DNA from: Rhizobium sp. ASV8
GTDB lineage: Bacteria; Pseudomonadota; Alphaproteobacteria; Rhizobiales; Rhizobiaceae
NCBI RefSeq assembly: GCF_016429255.1
Contig: NZ_JAELUG010000005.1
Span: 61,549 to 125,548 of the forward strand
DNA: 64,000 nucleotides
Reading direction: 5' to 3'
Position numbers and translations under genes: made by a program. The notes below the pieces were generated by a model. It was not told the origin of the DNA. It was given only the letters and a program-made list of their open reading frames with translations, and did no database searches. Within the stretch, counting starts at the first letter, position 1. Each line of letters opens with the position of its first letter. Below, one piece after another: positions 34,302 to 42,282 of this stretch.

Positions 34302-34978
34302 TCGACGTCTATCCGCGTTGCGAAGAGTTTCGACATCGTCGTCCCCGTCGGATCGTTGAAGAAGGCATCCGTCAAGGTCGAGCGGTTTTCGGCGATAACT
34401 TCATCCGGGTTCGGGCGCACGACTTTCTGGGTGCAGCTTTTGAAGGCCGCGCCCTCGGTCACCAATTCCTTGTCGCTCGGAAAATCGATCGACGTATAGA
34501 GCGTTGGGTCGTAGATACCGAAGCTGAGCTTGTTGCCCTTTGCCAACGGCATCGGCTCCGCCGGCTTGACGGCGAAGAACATCAGAAGCTGGCCGTCGCG
34601 AAAGTCGACATTGATGATGTCCGGTTTCTCCACCTTGATCGATTTGCCGTTGAGCGTGAGGTTCGCATAGTAATCGTAGTCGGCGAGAGATTCCCGCACG
34701 GTCTTGCCGACCTCCTTCAGCTCGTCCGGATCAAGCTTCAGGTTGGTGTTCTTGTCGAAGTCCATCAGCACGGAGGATGAGAATACTTCGTCGAAGCGCC
34801 AGACGTTGCGCAGTTCCTGCACATTGCCGTCCGGACCTGCCAGCACTTCAAGCCGCGCCTCCACGAAGATATGCGGATGCGCCGACACGATTGCCGGCGC
34901 AAACAGCAGTCCGCCGGCGAGGGCGACGACGTGGACAATCGTGGGTTTTCTCATGCGTCCGATGTGTTTCGCGAGCAT
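34295..34978 (-). CDS. DUF1007 periplasmic partner of the NicO transporter
   Basis: A 227-aa protein with an N-terminal signal (about residues 1-33, cleavage near AHPHIFVEA) followed by a DUF1007 domain. The start of the mature protein, HPHIFVEARLEVL, is a hallmark of the family and could bind metal. DUF1007 genes are commonly next to NicO/RcnA-like transporters and may supply or sense periplasmic metal. AGGGA lies six bases before the ATG at 34978. The gene overlaps the downstream NicO start by seven bases. Confidence 0.9.
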   Translation of the reverse strand: MLAKHIGRMRKPTIVHVVALAGGLLFAPAIVSAHPHIFVEARLEVLAGPDGNVQELRNVWRFDEVFSSSVLMDFDKNTNLKLDPDELKEVGKTVRESLADYDYYANLTLNGKSIKVEKPDIINVDFRDGQLLMFFAVKPAEPMPLAKGNKLSFGIYDPTLYTSIDFPSDKELVTEGAAFKSCTQKVVRPNPDEVIAENRSTLTDAFFNDPTGTTMSKLFATRIDVEC

Positions 34979-35171
34979 TGATTCCCTTCGACTTCTGGTT
35001 AGGAAATGAGACGGAATTGGGACCGGTCGGCGGAACCGGTATCAAAACCAATTCAAGGCGATTCATTCAAGTATTTGATCTCGCGATACCTGCCGACAAG
35101 AAGAGGTTCATGTTGCGAAGAGCAGACAGGTTGATGAGCTAACCCGACGAGCGCGTAAGAATTGGGGGAAC

Positions 35172-36479
35172 TCAAATCAAGCTTGTTTCATCAGGATCTG
35201 TCTTTGTCTGACGTCTCTCGGGTTTGGCGGACGCCAGGTTTTCGGCCCGCCGCTTTTGCAGAAAGCGGCGGACGGCAGGATCTATTTCCAGCGCGATCGC
35301 TTGGTCATAGGCCTCGCGCGCAGCCATCATTTCCCCTGCTCTCGTATGAAGTTCGGCTCGCGCCGCCCAATAGGGCTGGTACTCGATAAGCCGGCTGCCG
35401 GGGTCCAGCGCCGGCAGCGCCGCCAGTCCCGCGGCGGCGCCATGCGTCTGCGCCACGGCGATCGCGCGATTGATGGCCGCCACCGGCGAGCCGGTAATTG
35501 CGCAGAGACCGTCATAGAGGCGTTCGATCGCCACCCAATCAGTCTTGCCTGTTCGGCGTCGCGCGACATGGGCCGATTGGATTGCCGCTTCCAATTGATA
35601 GCGATCGAAGGCGTTCAATGCACTGGCGTGAATAAGCAACCTCTCAGCTTCGTCGATCAACCCTTCGTCCCAAAGAGCAGGATCCTGATTGGCCAACGGT
35701 ACGAATTCGCCGGCCGAACTGCGCCGAGCCTCAAGCCGCGCATGTGAATAGAGCATCAGCGCAAGCAGGCCCAGCGCTTCAGCCTCCTCCGGCAAGAGTG
35801 CGACGATCAGCCGGCCGAGCCAAATCGCCTCCTCAGCCAGGTTACGCAGGCTGGCATCGGCGCCGGCCGGATCACTCCAGCCTTCCGTGTAGGCCGCATA
35901 GACCGCCTCCAGAACTGCGCCAAGGCGTCCGCGCATGTCTGCCTTGTCGGGCACGCGCAAAGGAATCTTGGCGCGTCGAATCCTGCTTTTCGCCCGCGCC
36001 AGGCGCTGGCCCATTGCTGCCGGTGAGACCAGGAAGGCAGAGCCGATTGTCTGTGCGTCAAACCCGAGGATCGTCTGCAGGATCAGCGGCGCTCTGATGC
36101 CAGGCTCTATTGCCGGATGCGCGCAAGCGAACATCAAAGCAAGGCGCTCGTCGGGAATCTCCGGCGTTTGACTCGCCGTCGCCTCAAGCTCCTCCGCCAT
36201 CAGCCGAAGATGTTCGGAGGCAGCGACGCCGACCCGTCCGCGTCTGATGGCGTCGATCATCTTGCGCCGGGCAACGGCAAGCAGCCAAGCCTCGGGGTTA
36301 TGCGGCGCGCCATTGACTGGCCAATCGGCCAAGGCGGAGGCAAAAGCCTCCGACAAGGCGTCTTCGGCGCCGGCCACATCGCGCGTTCGCGCCGCGAGAA
36401 TGGCGACCAGTTTGCCATAGCTTCGGCGCGCAACCGCCTCGGCAGCCTTAATGGCCGGCTGGTCGTCTTCTCGCGACAT
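35172..36479 (-). CDS. ECF42-type RNA polymerase sigma factor, pair 1
   Basis: A 435-aa sigma factor. The first 175 residues hold sigma-70 region 2 (ARTRDVAGAEDALSEAFASALADWPVNG) and region 4 with helix-turn-helix. The long C-terminal part is made of TPR-like helices and is typical of the ECF42/SigJ-like sort (DUF6596), not of short ECF factors. It starts four bases after the stop of the DGPF/YCII gene at 36484, on the same strand, which is the known ECF42 context. No anti-sigma gene is next to it, so the C-terminal extension or the DGPF protein may control its activity. Confidence 0.92.
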   Translation of the reverse strand: MSREDDQPAIKAAEAVARRSYGKLVAILAARTRDVAGAEDALSEAFASALADWPVNGAPHNPEAWLLAVARRKMIDAIRRGRVGVAASEHLRLMAEELEATASQTPEIPDERLALMFACAHPAIEPGIRAPLILQTILGFDAQTIGSAFLVSPAAMGQRLARAKSRIRRAKIPLRVPDKADMRGRLGAVLEAVYAAYTEGWSDPAGADASLRNLAEEAIWLGRLIVALLPEEAEALGLLALMLYSHARLEARRSSAGEFVPLANQDPALWDEGLIDEAERLLIHASALNAFDRYQLEAAIQSAHVARRRTGKTDWVAIERLYDGLCAITGSPVAAINRAIAVAQTHGAAAGLAALPALDPGSRLIEYQPYWAARAELHTRAGEMMAAREAYDQAIALEIDPAVRRFLQKRRAENLASAKPERRQTKTDPDETSLI

Positions 36480-36483
36480 GGCG

Positions 36484-36831
36484 TCAATAGACCATGAGAG
36501 GGCGAAGCTCCACCGTGTCATGCTGAGCGCCCGGACAACGGGCTGCCCAGACGACGGCGCTGTCGAGATCGGCGGCCTCGATCAGATAATAGCCGCCCAG
36601 CTGTTCCTTGCTCTCGATATAGGGGCCGTTGAGAACCGAGGGCTTGCCATTCGGCGCACGCACCACGGTTGCCGTCGAGGAGTCCTGCAATCCGCTGCCC
36701 GCCAGGAATGCTCCGGCCTTTTTCAGCACTTCCGTGTAGGCGGCGTAAGCCGCAAACATCTCGGCCTTCTGCTCCTTCTTAGCATTCTTGTGTTCGGCCT
36801 CGTTCCAATACACCAATAGCATATACTGCAT
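36484..36831 (-). CDS. YCII/DGPF-domain protein, pair 1
   Basis: A 115-aa YCII-related protein starting MQYMLLVYWNEAEHK. The normally conserved D-G-P-F loop is here N-G-P-Y (LNGPYIESKEQLGGYYLIEA), followed by the usual PG-A-HD region. AAAGGAACG precedes the ATG at 36831; the open frame up to 36990 is rejected. It is directly upstream of the ECF42 gene and thus probably its regulator or target. The reaction, if any, is unknown. Confidence 0.9.
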   Translation of the reverse strand: MQYMLLVYWNEAEHKNAKKEQKAEMFAAYAAYTEVLKKAGAFLAGSGLQDSSTATVVRAPNGKPSVLNGPYIESKEQLGGYYLIEAADLDSAVVWAARCPGAQHDTVELRPLMVY

Positions 36832-37020
36832 GACTCGTTCCTTTCTCGAGTTGCGCGGAGCCTTAGTGCCCGCTGCAGCAGTGACGTTTGAACCGGCGCG
36901 ATTTTGACAGGGCGCGGGGAGAAATTTCAACCGAGACAGAGTTGGACACACTACTTCCATCGACCATGCGGGACATGGGCAATCAGCCACAAGCCTCGCT
37001 GTCTTTGACAGCCGGAGTGT

Positions 37021-37914
37021 TCAGCCGTTCTTGCGGAACCAGTTGTGCAGGTAGTCCACAAAGATGCGCACCTTTGCCGGGAGGTAGCGCCGATGCGGAT
37101 AGACGGCATAAATGCCGCGATCGGTCGGGAGATAGTCGTTGAACAGCGTCAGCAACTGGCCGCTTTCGATCGCCTTGCGTCCGATGAAATCCGGGACGAC
37201 GGCAATGCCAAGGCCCGAAAGCGCTGCGCGCAGCGTTGCATGCGGGCTGTTGACCTCGAGCGAGCCGTTGATGGCAACGTTGAAGATGGTGCTGTCGGCA
37301 TCGACGAAACGGATGCTGCCCTGCGAGCGCGTGTTGGTATCGATGATGAACGGCACGCGTGTCAGATCGGTCGGATGCTCCAGGGACGGATAGCGATCGA
37401 GGAACTCCTGCGTCGCGCAGAGATGGACGCGGAAGTCTGAAATCTTGCGGGCGATCATGCCGGAATCTTCGAGCTTGGTGATGCGCACGGCCACATCGAA
37501 GCCTTCCTCGATCAGATCGACAAAGCGGTCATCTGCCGCGATCTCCAATGCCAGATCCGGATTTTCCTTGGCAAAATCGATCAGCGACTGTCCGACTTCG
37601 GCATCGACGAATGTGCGCGGCACCGAAACGCGCAACCGTCCTTTAAGCTGCTGGTTATTCTCGCGCACGAGGTCGGCAAGATTGTCGATCTCCTTCAGGA
37701 TGTCGGAAGCGGTGCGATAGTAGGTATGGCCTGCCTCGGTCATGGAAAACTGGCGGGTGGTGCGGTTGAGCAGCAGCGCGCCGAGTTCATCCTCGAGTTC
37801 ACGGACATATTTCGAGAGCAACGCCTTGGAGCGTCCGGTCTTGCGTGCCGCGGCCGAAAACCCCTCTGCTTCCACCACGTCTATGAAGGCGCGAATCCGG
37901 GTCAAGGTATCCAT
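37021..37914 (-). CDS. LysR-family regulator (CrgA-like)
   Basis: A 297-aa LysR protein: helix-turn-helix at residues about 18-37 (GFSAAARKTGRSKALLSKYVRELE) and a substrate-binding domain starting near KGRLRVSVPRTF. The type with FFLPERG-like ending and AVPDF- region is close to CrgA/YafC/DsdC relatives. The ATG at 37914 follows GGGGAGCTTCGCC; the longer frame to 37953 is not needed. It is transcribed away from the ornithine decarboxylase gene; a regulatory link is possible but not shown. Confidence 0.93.
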   Translation of the reverse strand: MDTLTRIRAFIDVVEAEGFSAAARKTGRSKALLSKYVRELEDELGALLLNRTTRQFSMTEAGHTYYRTASDILKEIDNLADLVRENNQQLKGRLRVSVPRTFVDAEVGQSLIDFAKENPDLALEIAADDRFVDLIEEGFDVAVRITKLEDSGMIARKISDFRVHLCATQEFLDRYPSLEHPTDLTRVPFIIDTNTRSQGSIRFVDADSTIFNVAINGSLEVNSPHATLRAALSGLGIAVVPDFIGRKAIESGQLLTLFNDYLPTDRGIYAVYPHRRYLPAKVRIFVDYLHNWFRKNG

Positions 37915-37953
37915 GGCGAAGCTCCCCGTTAACTGTTTCCGGATGTTGAACAA

Positions 37954-38442
37954 AACGCGCTGATTTGTTCAATTATTTTTTTAGGGAGCAGGTGAAAAAA
38001 TTTCTTGATTATGATCGCGAATGTTCCTATTTCCGGATCAGCCCAAAGTCGCACGTGCCCGTGGGTGTCCGCCGATCCTCGATGTGGTGAGAAAATCGGT
38101 AAGGTACCTGGAACTAACCCCTCCAGTCGCTATTTCGGCCAACCGAAAAATGCGAGGACATCTGAAGCAACGACGGTGCGGGCCTTTTTGTTCTCTCCCG
38201 GCTTTCCATCAGCCGGGGTTACTGAAGAGGCACACCTTCATTGCCGGAAGTGCGGTTGGGATATTCCCTCCAATCCATGGCAGACAAAGCGAATTAGCGC
38301 CGCTTGCGGCACTCGTTCAACATCCGCGCTTCGCGCATTTGCACGGTACCGGGGTCTCCACCGGCTGGTTCCTAAGCGAATGAGCGTCGCCCTTTGTCCT
38401 CTGGGTTTTCCCCGGAGCTTTTGGAATTGAAAGGGAATTGAC
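37954..38442 (+). ncRNA. speF-type long leader before ornithine decarboxylase
   Basis: 489 bases lie between the LysR start and the decarboxylase start. Such a long leader upstream of an alphaproteobacterial ornithine decarboxylase matches the known speF leader RNA family (Rfam RF00518). In it a perfect stem CCCGGCT / AGCCGGG with a seven-base loop lies at 38197-38217, and TACCGGGG/CCACCGGC pairing is possible further on. Open frames such as 38005-38430 have no ribosome site and no protein character. I could not fold the RNA, so extents and class are inferred. Confidence 0.55.
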
Positions 38443-39576
38443 ATGACCACGCAGCGTATTCGCGACTTTCTCGCTACCCGACGTCCGGACGGTCCTTGCC
38501 TGGTGGTCGATCTCGACGTCGTCCGCGATAACTTCCGTGCCTTCCGTCATGCCATGCCGGACAGCGCCATCTATTATGCCGTCAAGGCCAACCCGGCTCC
38601 GGAAGTGCTGCGACTGCTCGCAAGCCTCGGCTCCAGCTTCGATTGCGCGTCCGTCGCTGAAATCGAAATGGCGCTCGATGCCGGTGCGACCGCTGCCCGC
38701 ATTTCTTTCGGCAACACCATCAAGAAGGAGCGCGATATCGCCCGTGCACACGCACTCGGTATCAACCTCTTCGCCGTCGACAGCCATGAGGAAGTCGAGA
38801 AGATTTCCCGTGCCGCACCGGGTGCTCGTGTGTTCTGCCGCGTTCTGACGGATGGCGAAGGCGCCGAATGGCCGCTGTCGCGCAAGTTCGGCTGCGTCCC
38901 GCAGATGGCCGTCGACGTTCTCGTCTACGCTCACCAGCTGGGTCTGGAATCCTACGGCGTGTCTTTCCACGTCGGCTCGCAGATGACCAAGGTCGATGCC
39001 TGGGACGATGCTCTTGCCGATGCCAAGCGCGTCTTCGTTTCGCTTGCCAAGCAGGGCATTCATCTGCAGATGGTCAACATGGGCGGCGGTTTCCCGACCA
39101 AGTACCTGCGCGACGTTCCATCGGCTGAAGCCTATGGCAAGGCGATCTTTGCGTCTCTGCGTGCCCATTTCGGCAACCAGATCCCGCACACGATCATCGA
39201 GCCGGGCCGCGGCATGGTCGGCAATGCCGGCGTGATCAAGGCTGAAGTCGTCCTGATTTCTAAGAAGTCGGACAATGATGCCGCACGCTGGGTTTTCCTC
39301 GACATCGGCAAGTTCGGCGGTCTCGCCGAAACCATGGACGAGGCGATCCGCTACCCGATCCGCACGGAGCGCGACGGCGACGAGATGGAACCTTGCGTCA
39401 TCGCCGGCCCGACCTGCGATTCGGCTGACGTGCTTTACGAAAAGAACCTCTATCCGCTGCCGGTGACGCTCACCATCGGTGATGAGGTCCTGATCGAGGG
39501 CACCGGCGCCTATACCACGACCTACTCGGCCGTTGCCTTTAACGGTTTCGACCCGCTGAAGGCCTACATCATCTAA
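38443..39576 (+). CDS. odc: ornithine (lysine/ornithine) decarboxylase, PLP type III
   Basis: Makes putrescine from ornithine, the entry to spermidine and homospermidine. The 377-aa protein is the alanine-racemase-fold type. PLP-binding Lys48 is in YYAVKANPAPEVL, HVGSQ and MGGGFPTKY bind the cofactor phosphate and substrate, and active-site Cys325 is in GPTCDSADV. A GAAAGGGAATTG Shine-Dalgarno stretch precedes the ATG. A long leader upstream is likely to regulate it in response to polyamines. The product could also include cadaverine. Confidence 0.96.
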   Translation: MTTQRIRDFLATRRPDGPCLVVDLDVVRDNFRAFRHAMPDSAIYYAVKANPAPEVLRLLASLGSSFDCASVAEIEMALDAGATAARISFGNTIKKERDIARAHALGINLFAVDSHEEVEKISRAAPGARVFCRVLTDGEGAEWPLSRKFGCVPQMAVDVLVYAHQLGLESYGVSFHVGSQMTKVDAWDDALADAKRVFVSLAKQGIHLQMVNMGGGFPTKYLRDVPSAEAYGKAIFASLRAHFGNQIPHTIIEPGRGMVGNAGVIKAEVVLISKKSDNDAARWVFLDIGKFGGLAETMDEAIRYPIRTERDGDEMEPCVIAGPTCDSADVLYEKNLYPLPVTLTIGDEVLIEGTGAYTTTYSAVAFNGFDPLKAYII

Positions 39577-39689
39577 GGTCCTATAAGGATCCGAAGTGCG
39601 ATAAAGCCGCCCCCGTAGCCAGTCGGGGCGGCACCCTCACAATAGATTGTCACCGCCGCTGATAACGGTATTGGGTACGGGAGGCCAAG

Positions 39690-40280
39690 ATGGCCGCTGT
39701 TCTTGATTCTGTCCGCGCATTCTTTGCGCCCACAACATTCACACTCGACCTCGAAAACGCGGGCGATGTCGTCGCGCGCGAAAGCCTGCTCGACCGCGCC
39801 ATGGGGCCTGACCGCCGCAAGAAGTCGTCGGAAAAGCTGCGTCAGGGCCGCGTACCGGCCGAAGGCCTGGCGCTGGTTGCGCGTGATCGCACCGGCCACG
39901 TTATCGGCACTGTCCGCCTCTGGAACGTCGAAGCCGGCGTCGATCGTGAGACTCGTCCGGTCGATGCTCTGCTGCTCGGCCCGCTGGCCGTCGATCCCGC
40001 CTATGAAGGCAAGGGCGTCGGCTCGGCGCTGATGCGCGCCGCCGTCATGGAAGCCAAGAAGCGCGAGCATGGCGCGATCCTTCTCGTCGGCGATGCGCCT
40101 TACTACGAGCGCTTCGGCTTTTTTGCCGCAAAGACCCGCCATCTGGTGATGCCAGGCCCGTTCCAGCGCGAGCGCTTTCTGGCTCTCGAACTCAAGGAAG
40201 GCTGGCTCGACAGTGCAGCCGGTCTGATCGTTGCCAGCGGCCGCAAGCTGGCTCAGCCGCCGATCTCCAAGGCTGCCTGA
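39690..40280 (+). CDS. GNAT-family N-acetyltransferase
   Basis: A 196-aa GNAT protein. The acetyl-CoA loop is PAYEGKGVGSALM (Q/RxxGxG/A type) near residue 108, with LGPLAVDP before it and YYERFGFFAAKTRHL after it, as in the YhbS-like group. An N-terminal extension of about 50 residues precedes the fold. GGGAGGCC lies before the ATG. It follows odc by 113 bases in the same direction, and this pairing recurs in rhizobia, so polyamine acetylation is a fair guess only. Confidence 0.88.
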   Translation: MAAVLDSVRAFFAPTTFTLDLENAGDVVARESLLDRAMGPDRRKKSSEKLRQGRVPAEGLALVARDRTGHVIGTVRLWNVEAGVDRETRPVDALLLGPLAVDPAYEGKGVGSALMRAAVMEAKKREHGAILLVGDAPYYERFGFFAAKTRHLVMPGPFQRERFLALELKEGWLDSAAGLIVASGRKLAQPPISKAA

Positions 40281-40363
40281 AAGTTGTTTGCCTTCGCTGC
40301 GAACGGGCGAGGGCACTGCCATTTTGCGGAACTTCGCTTTGACGTCTCAAGGTGACGGGAAGA

Positions 40364-40398
40364 TGGGGCGCTTTTCGTTGAACAGCGAAAGCGCCCCA
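40364..40398 (+). terminator. terminator-like hairpin after the GNAT gene
   Basis: TGGGGCGCTTTTCG pairs with CGAAAGCGCCCCA (13 bp with one bulged T) across an eight-base loop. It can serve the odc-GNAT unit and also the convergent cysE. Confidence 0.7.
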
Positions 40399-40410
40399 CC
40401 TTCCTGTTCT

Positions 40411-40464
40411 TTTGCGCATTGCGGCCGGAAAACCGCTGCGCATTTTTTCCTGAAAATGCTCTAA
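40411..40464. repeat. dispersed intergenic repeat, copy 2 (with 5862-5911)
   Basis: On the reverse strand it reads AGCATTTTCAGGAAAAAATG, CGCAGCGGTTTTCCGGC and GCAATGCGCAAAA, block by block the same as the copy at 5862-5911, in inverted orientation. Its first bases overlap the cysE stop codon. Confidence 0.75.
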
Positions 40465-41276
40465 ATATTCTGATCCATCGTTTCGGCCGGGATCTCGTCG
40501 GCGCGATGGATGCGCACAACCAAAGCCGGTACGCCGGCGACGGTGCAATGCGCCGGAACCGGCTTCACCACGACGCTGCCGGCCGCGACCTTGCTGAAGG
40601 CGCCGACCTCGATATTGCCGAGAATTTTCGCACCGGCGCCGATCATCACGCCGTGGCGGATCTTCGGATGCCGGTCGCCGCTTTCCTTGCCGGTGCCGCC
40701 CAAGGTGACATTCTGCAGGATAGAGACCTCATCCTCGATGACGGCGGTTTCGCCGATGACGATGCCGGAGCCGTGATCGAGCATGATGGACGTGCCGATC
40801 TTTGCAGCCGGATGGATATCAGGCCCGAAAACGAGCGAGACGAGATTGGAAAGCCAAATGGCAATTTCCCTGCGGCCCTCCATCCATAGCACATGGGCGA
40901 TACGATGCGACTGCAGGGCGTGAAAACCCTTCAGGTTCAAAAGTGCATGCAGATAGGTCGTGCAGGCCGGGTCGCGCGTGCGCACGGCAACGAGGTCGGC
41001 CTCGGTCGCCTGAAGGATTGCGGGATGCCGCGTCAGCACGTCGGACAGCAGCGAAAGCATGTCGCCGTGCTCGATCCTGACGACGCAGAGCCGTGCCGCC
41101 AGCACGTTGGCAAGGTTTTCGGCATTGGAGCTGCTGGCAAGCAATTGGGCCTGCAGCAGCGGGGCGAGCGTCGGCTCGCGGGCCGCAAGCTCGGCGGCCT
41201 CGCAACGGATCACATCCCAGACGTCCTCGGCTGGGGCAGGGGTATTTCCGGCTGGCGCCGTTCCTGACTTGGGCAT
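40461..41276 (-). CDS. cysE: serine O-acetyltransferase
   Basis: First step of cysteine synthesis: transfers acetyl from acetyl-CoA to serine to make O-acetylserine. The 271-aa length fits. The N-terminal helical region is followed by a left-handed beta-helix of hexapeptide repeats (GTSIMLDHGSGIVIGETAVIEDEVSI, then LGGTGKESGDRHPKI, VMIGAGAKILGNIEVGAFSKV). The ATG at 41276 is chosen; an in-frame start at 41312 lies inside the WD40 gene's stop region. The stop codon runs into a dispersed repeat. The next gene upstream is a WD40 protein on the same strand, 17 bases away. Confidence 0.96.
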   Translation of the reverse strand: MPKSGTAPAGNTPAPAEDVWDVIRCEAAELAAREPTLAPLLQAQLLASSSNAENLANVLAARLCVVRIEHGDMLSLLSDVLTRHPAILQATEADLVAVRTRDPACTTYLHALLNLKGFHALQSHRIAHVLWMEGRREIAIWLSNLVSLVFGPDIHPAAKIGTSIMLDHGSGIVIGETAVIEDEVSILQNVTLGGTGKESGDRHPKIRHGVMIGAGAKILGNIEVGAFSKVAAGSVVVKPVPAHCTVAGVPALVVRIHRADEIPAETMDQNI

Positions 41277-41292
41277 GATCCTGTCTTTCTGT

Positions 41293-42282
41293 TTAGGCCG
41301 AAACGTCGACAACGCCGCAGTCTCCGGCTTCGGAGGCGAAAGCGAGCAGTTTGCCGGATTTGCTCCAGCTCATCGCCGTGATCGCACCCTTGCCGGGCCG
41401 GCGCAAGAGCGCCTCCTTGGCATCACCGACGCGTACCGCCAGGATCATGCCGTCGATGAAGCCGATGGCGAGGATGTCTTCGGCCGGATGGAACTTCACG
41501 CAGGTCGCCATGATGTTGGCGCGGCTGCCGAGTTCGAGGGGTGCTTTGCCCATCGGGCCGTCCTTACCCTGGAACGGCCAGACGATGGCGGCCGGCGCGC
41601 CTGACGATGCAAGCCACTTGCCCTTTGCCGACCATGACAGGGACTTCACTTTGGCGGGATAGCCGGTCATGCGCATGTGGCGGGCTTCGGCACCCGGCTT
41701 GGCGTCCAGCTTCCAGCCGTGCAGGGCGTTTTCCTGCATGGTGGTTACGATGAACTGGCCGTCCGGCGAGAAAGTGACGGCGGTGTGGGCACCTTTCCAT
41801 TCCAGATTGACCGGCGGTGCGCTCATGCCGACCCAGTGCAGCGATACGCCGTTATAGCGGGCAGCGGCGATGCGCAGGCCCTTGGGTGCAAAGGCAATGC
41901 CTTCCACCGTGCGCTCCTCGGCGAATTCCTTCGTCGCACCGTCGGACAGGCGCACGACGGTGCTCTTGCCGTAGGAATAGGCGACCGAGCCCTGCGGCCC
42001 GGCAGCGACCTGGCTGATCCATTTGCGTGGCGCTTCGGCCAGCACCGTTACGGAGCCATCGGCTGCGATGCGCAGGACCTTGCCGTCTTCGCCGCCGGAA
42101 ATCAGGCTCTCGCTATAGGGGTCGCGAATGCAGGTGAGCATGCCCTGGTGGGCTTCGGTGACCTTGTCCCCACCTTCCAGTCGATGGATAGCGCCGGCGG
42201 CGCTGGCGAAGAGGGGGGTGTCACCTAAAAATTCGACGGCCAGAACGTGGCCGTCGATATCAAGCGGAGCAACAGTCGGCAT
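41293..42282 (-). CDS. WD40-repeat protein
   Basis: A 329-aa cytoplasmic beta-propeller without a signal peptide. Several WD-like blades are visible, such as SVAYSYGKSTVVRLSDG, AVTFSPDGQFIVTTMQENALHGW, SLSWSAKGKWLASSGAPAAIVW, CVKFHPAEDILAIGFIDGMIL and AMSWSKSGKLLAFASEAGDCGVV. Function is unknown; propellers are usually scaffolds or sensors. Its ATG overlaps the CobW stop by one base (TGATG), so it is translationally coupled to the GTPase. That suggests it works with the metal chaperone rather than as an independent protein. Confidence 0.88.
   Translation of the reverse strand: MPTVAPLDIDGHVLAVEFLGDTPLFASAAGAIHRLEGGDKVTEAHQGMLTCIRDPYSESLISGGEDGKVLRIAADGSVTVLAEAPRKWISQVAAGPQGSVAYSYGKSTVVRLSDGATKEFAEERTVEGIAFAPKGLRIAAARYNGVSLHWVGMSAPPVNLEWKGAHTAVTFSPDGQFIVTTMQENALHGWKLDAKPGAEARHMRMTGYPAKVKSLSWSAKGKWLASSGAPAAIVWPFQGKDGPMGKAPLELGSRANIMATCVKFHPAEDILAIGFIDGMILAVRVGDAKEALLRRPGKGAITAMSWSKSGKLLAFASEAGDCGVVDVSA

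Noticed and set aside
37954..38004. Divergent operator for LysR and odc
   Set aside because: The bases are A/T-rich, but no T-N11-A palindrome is clear enough to report.
38005..38430. 141-aa forward frame in the ornithine decarboxylase leader
   Set aside because: No ribosome site and no protein-like composition; the region is better explained as leader RNA.
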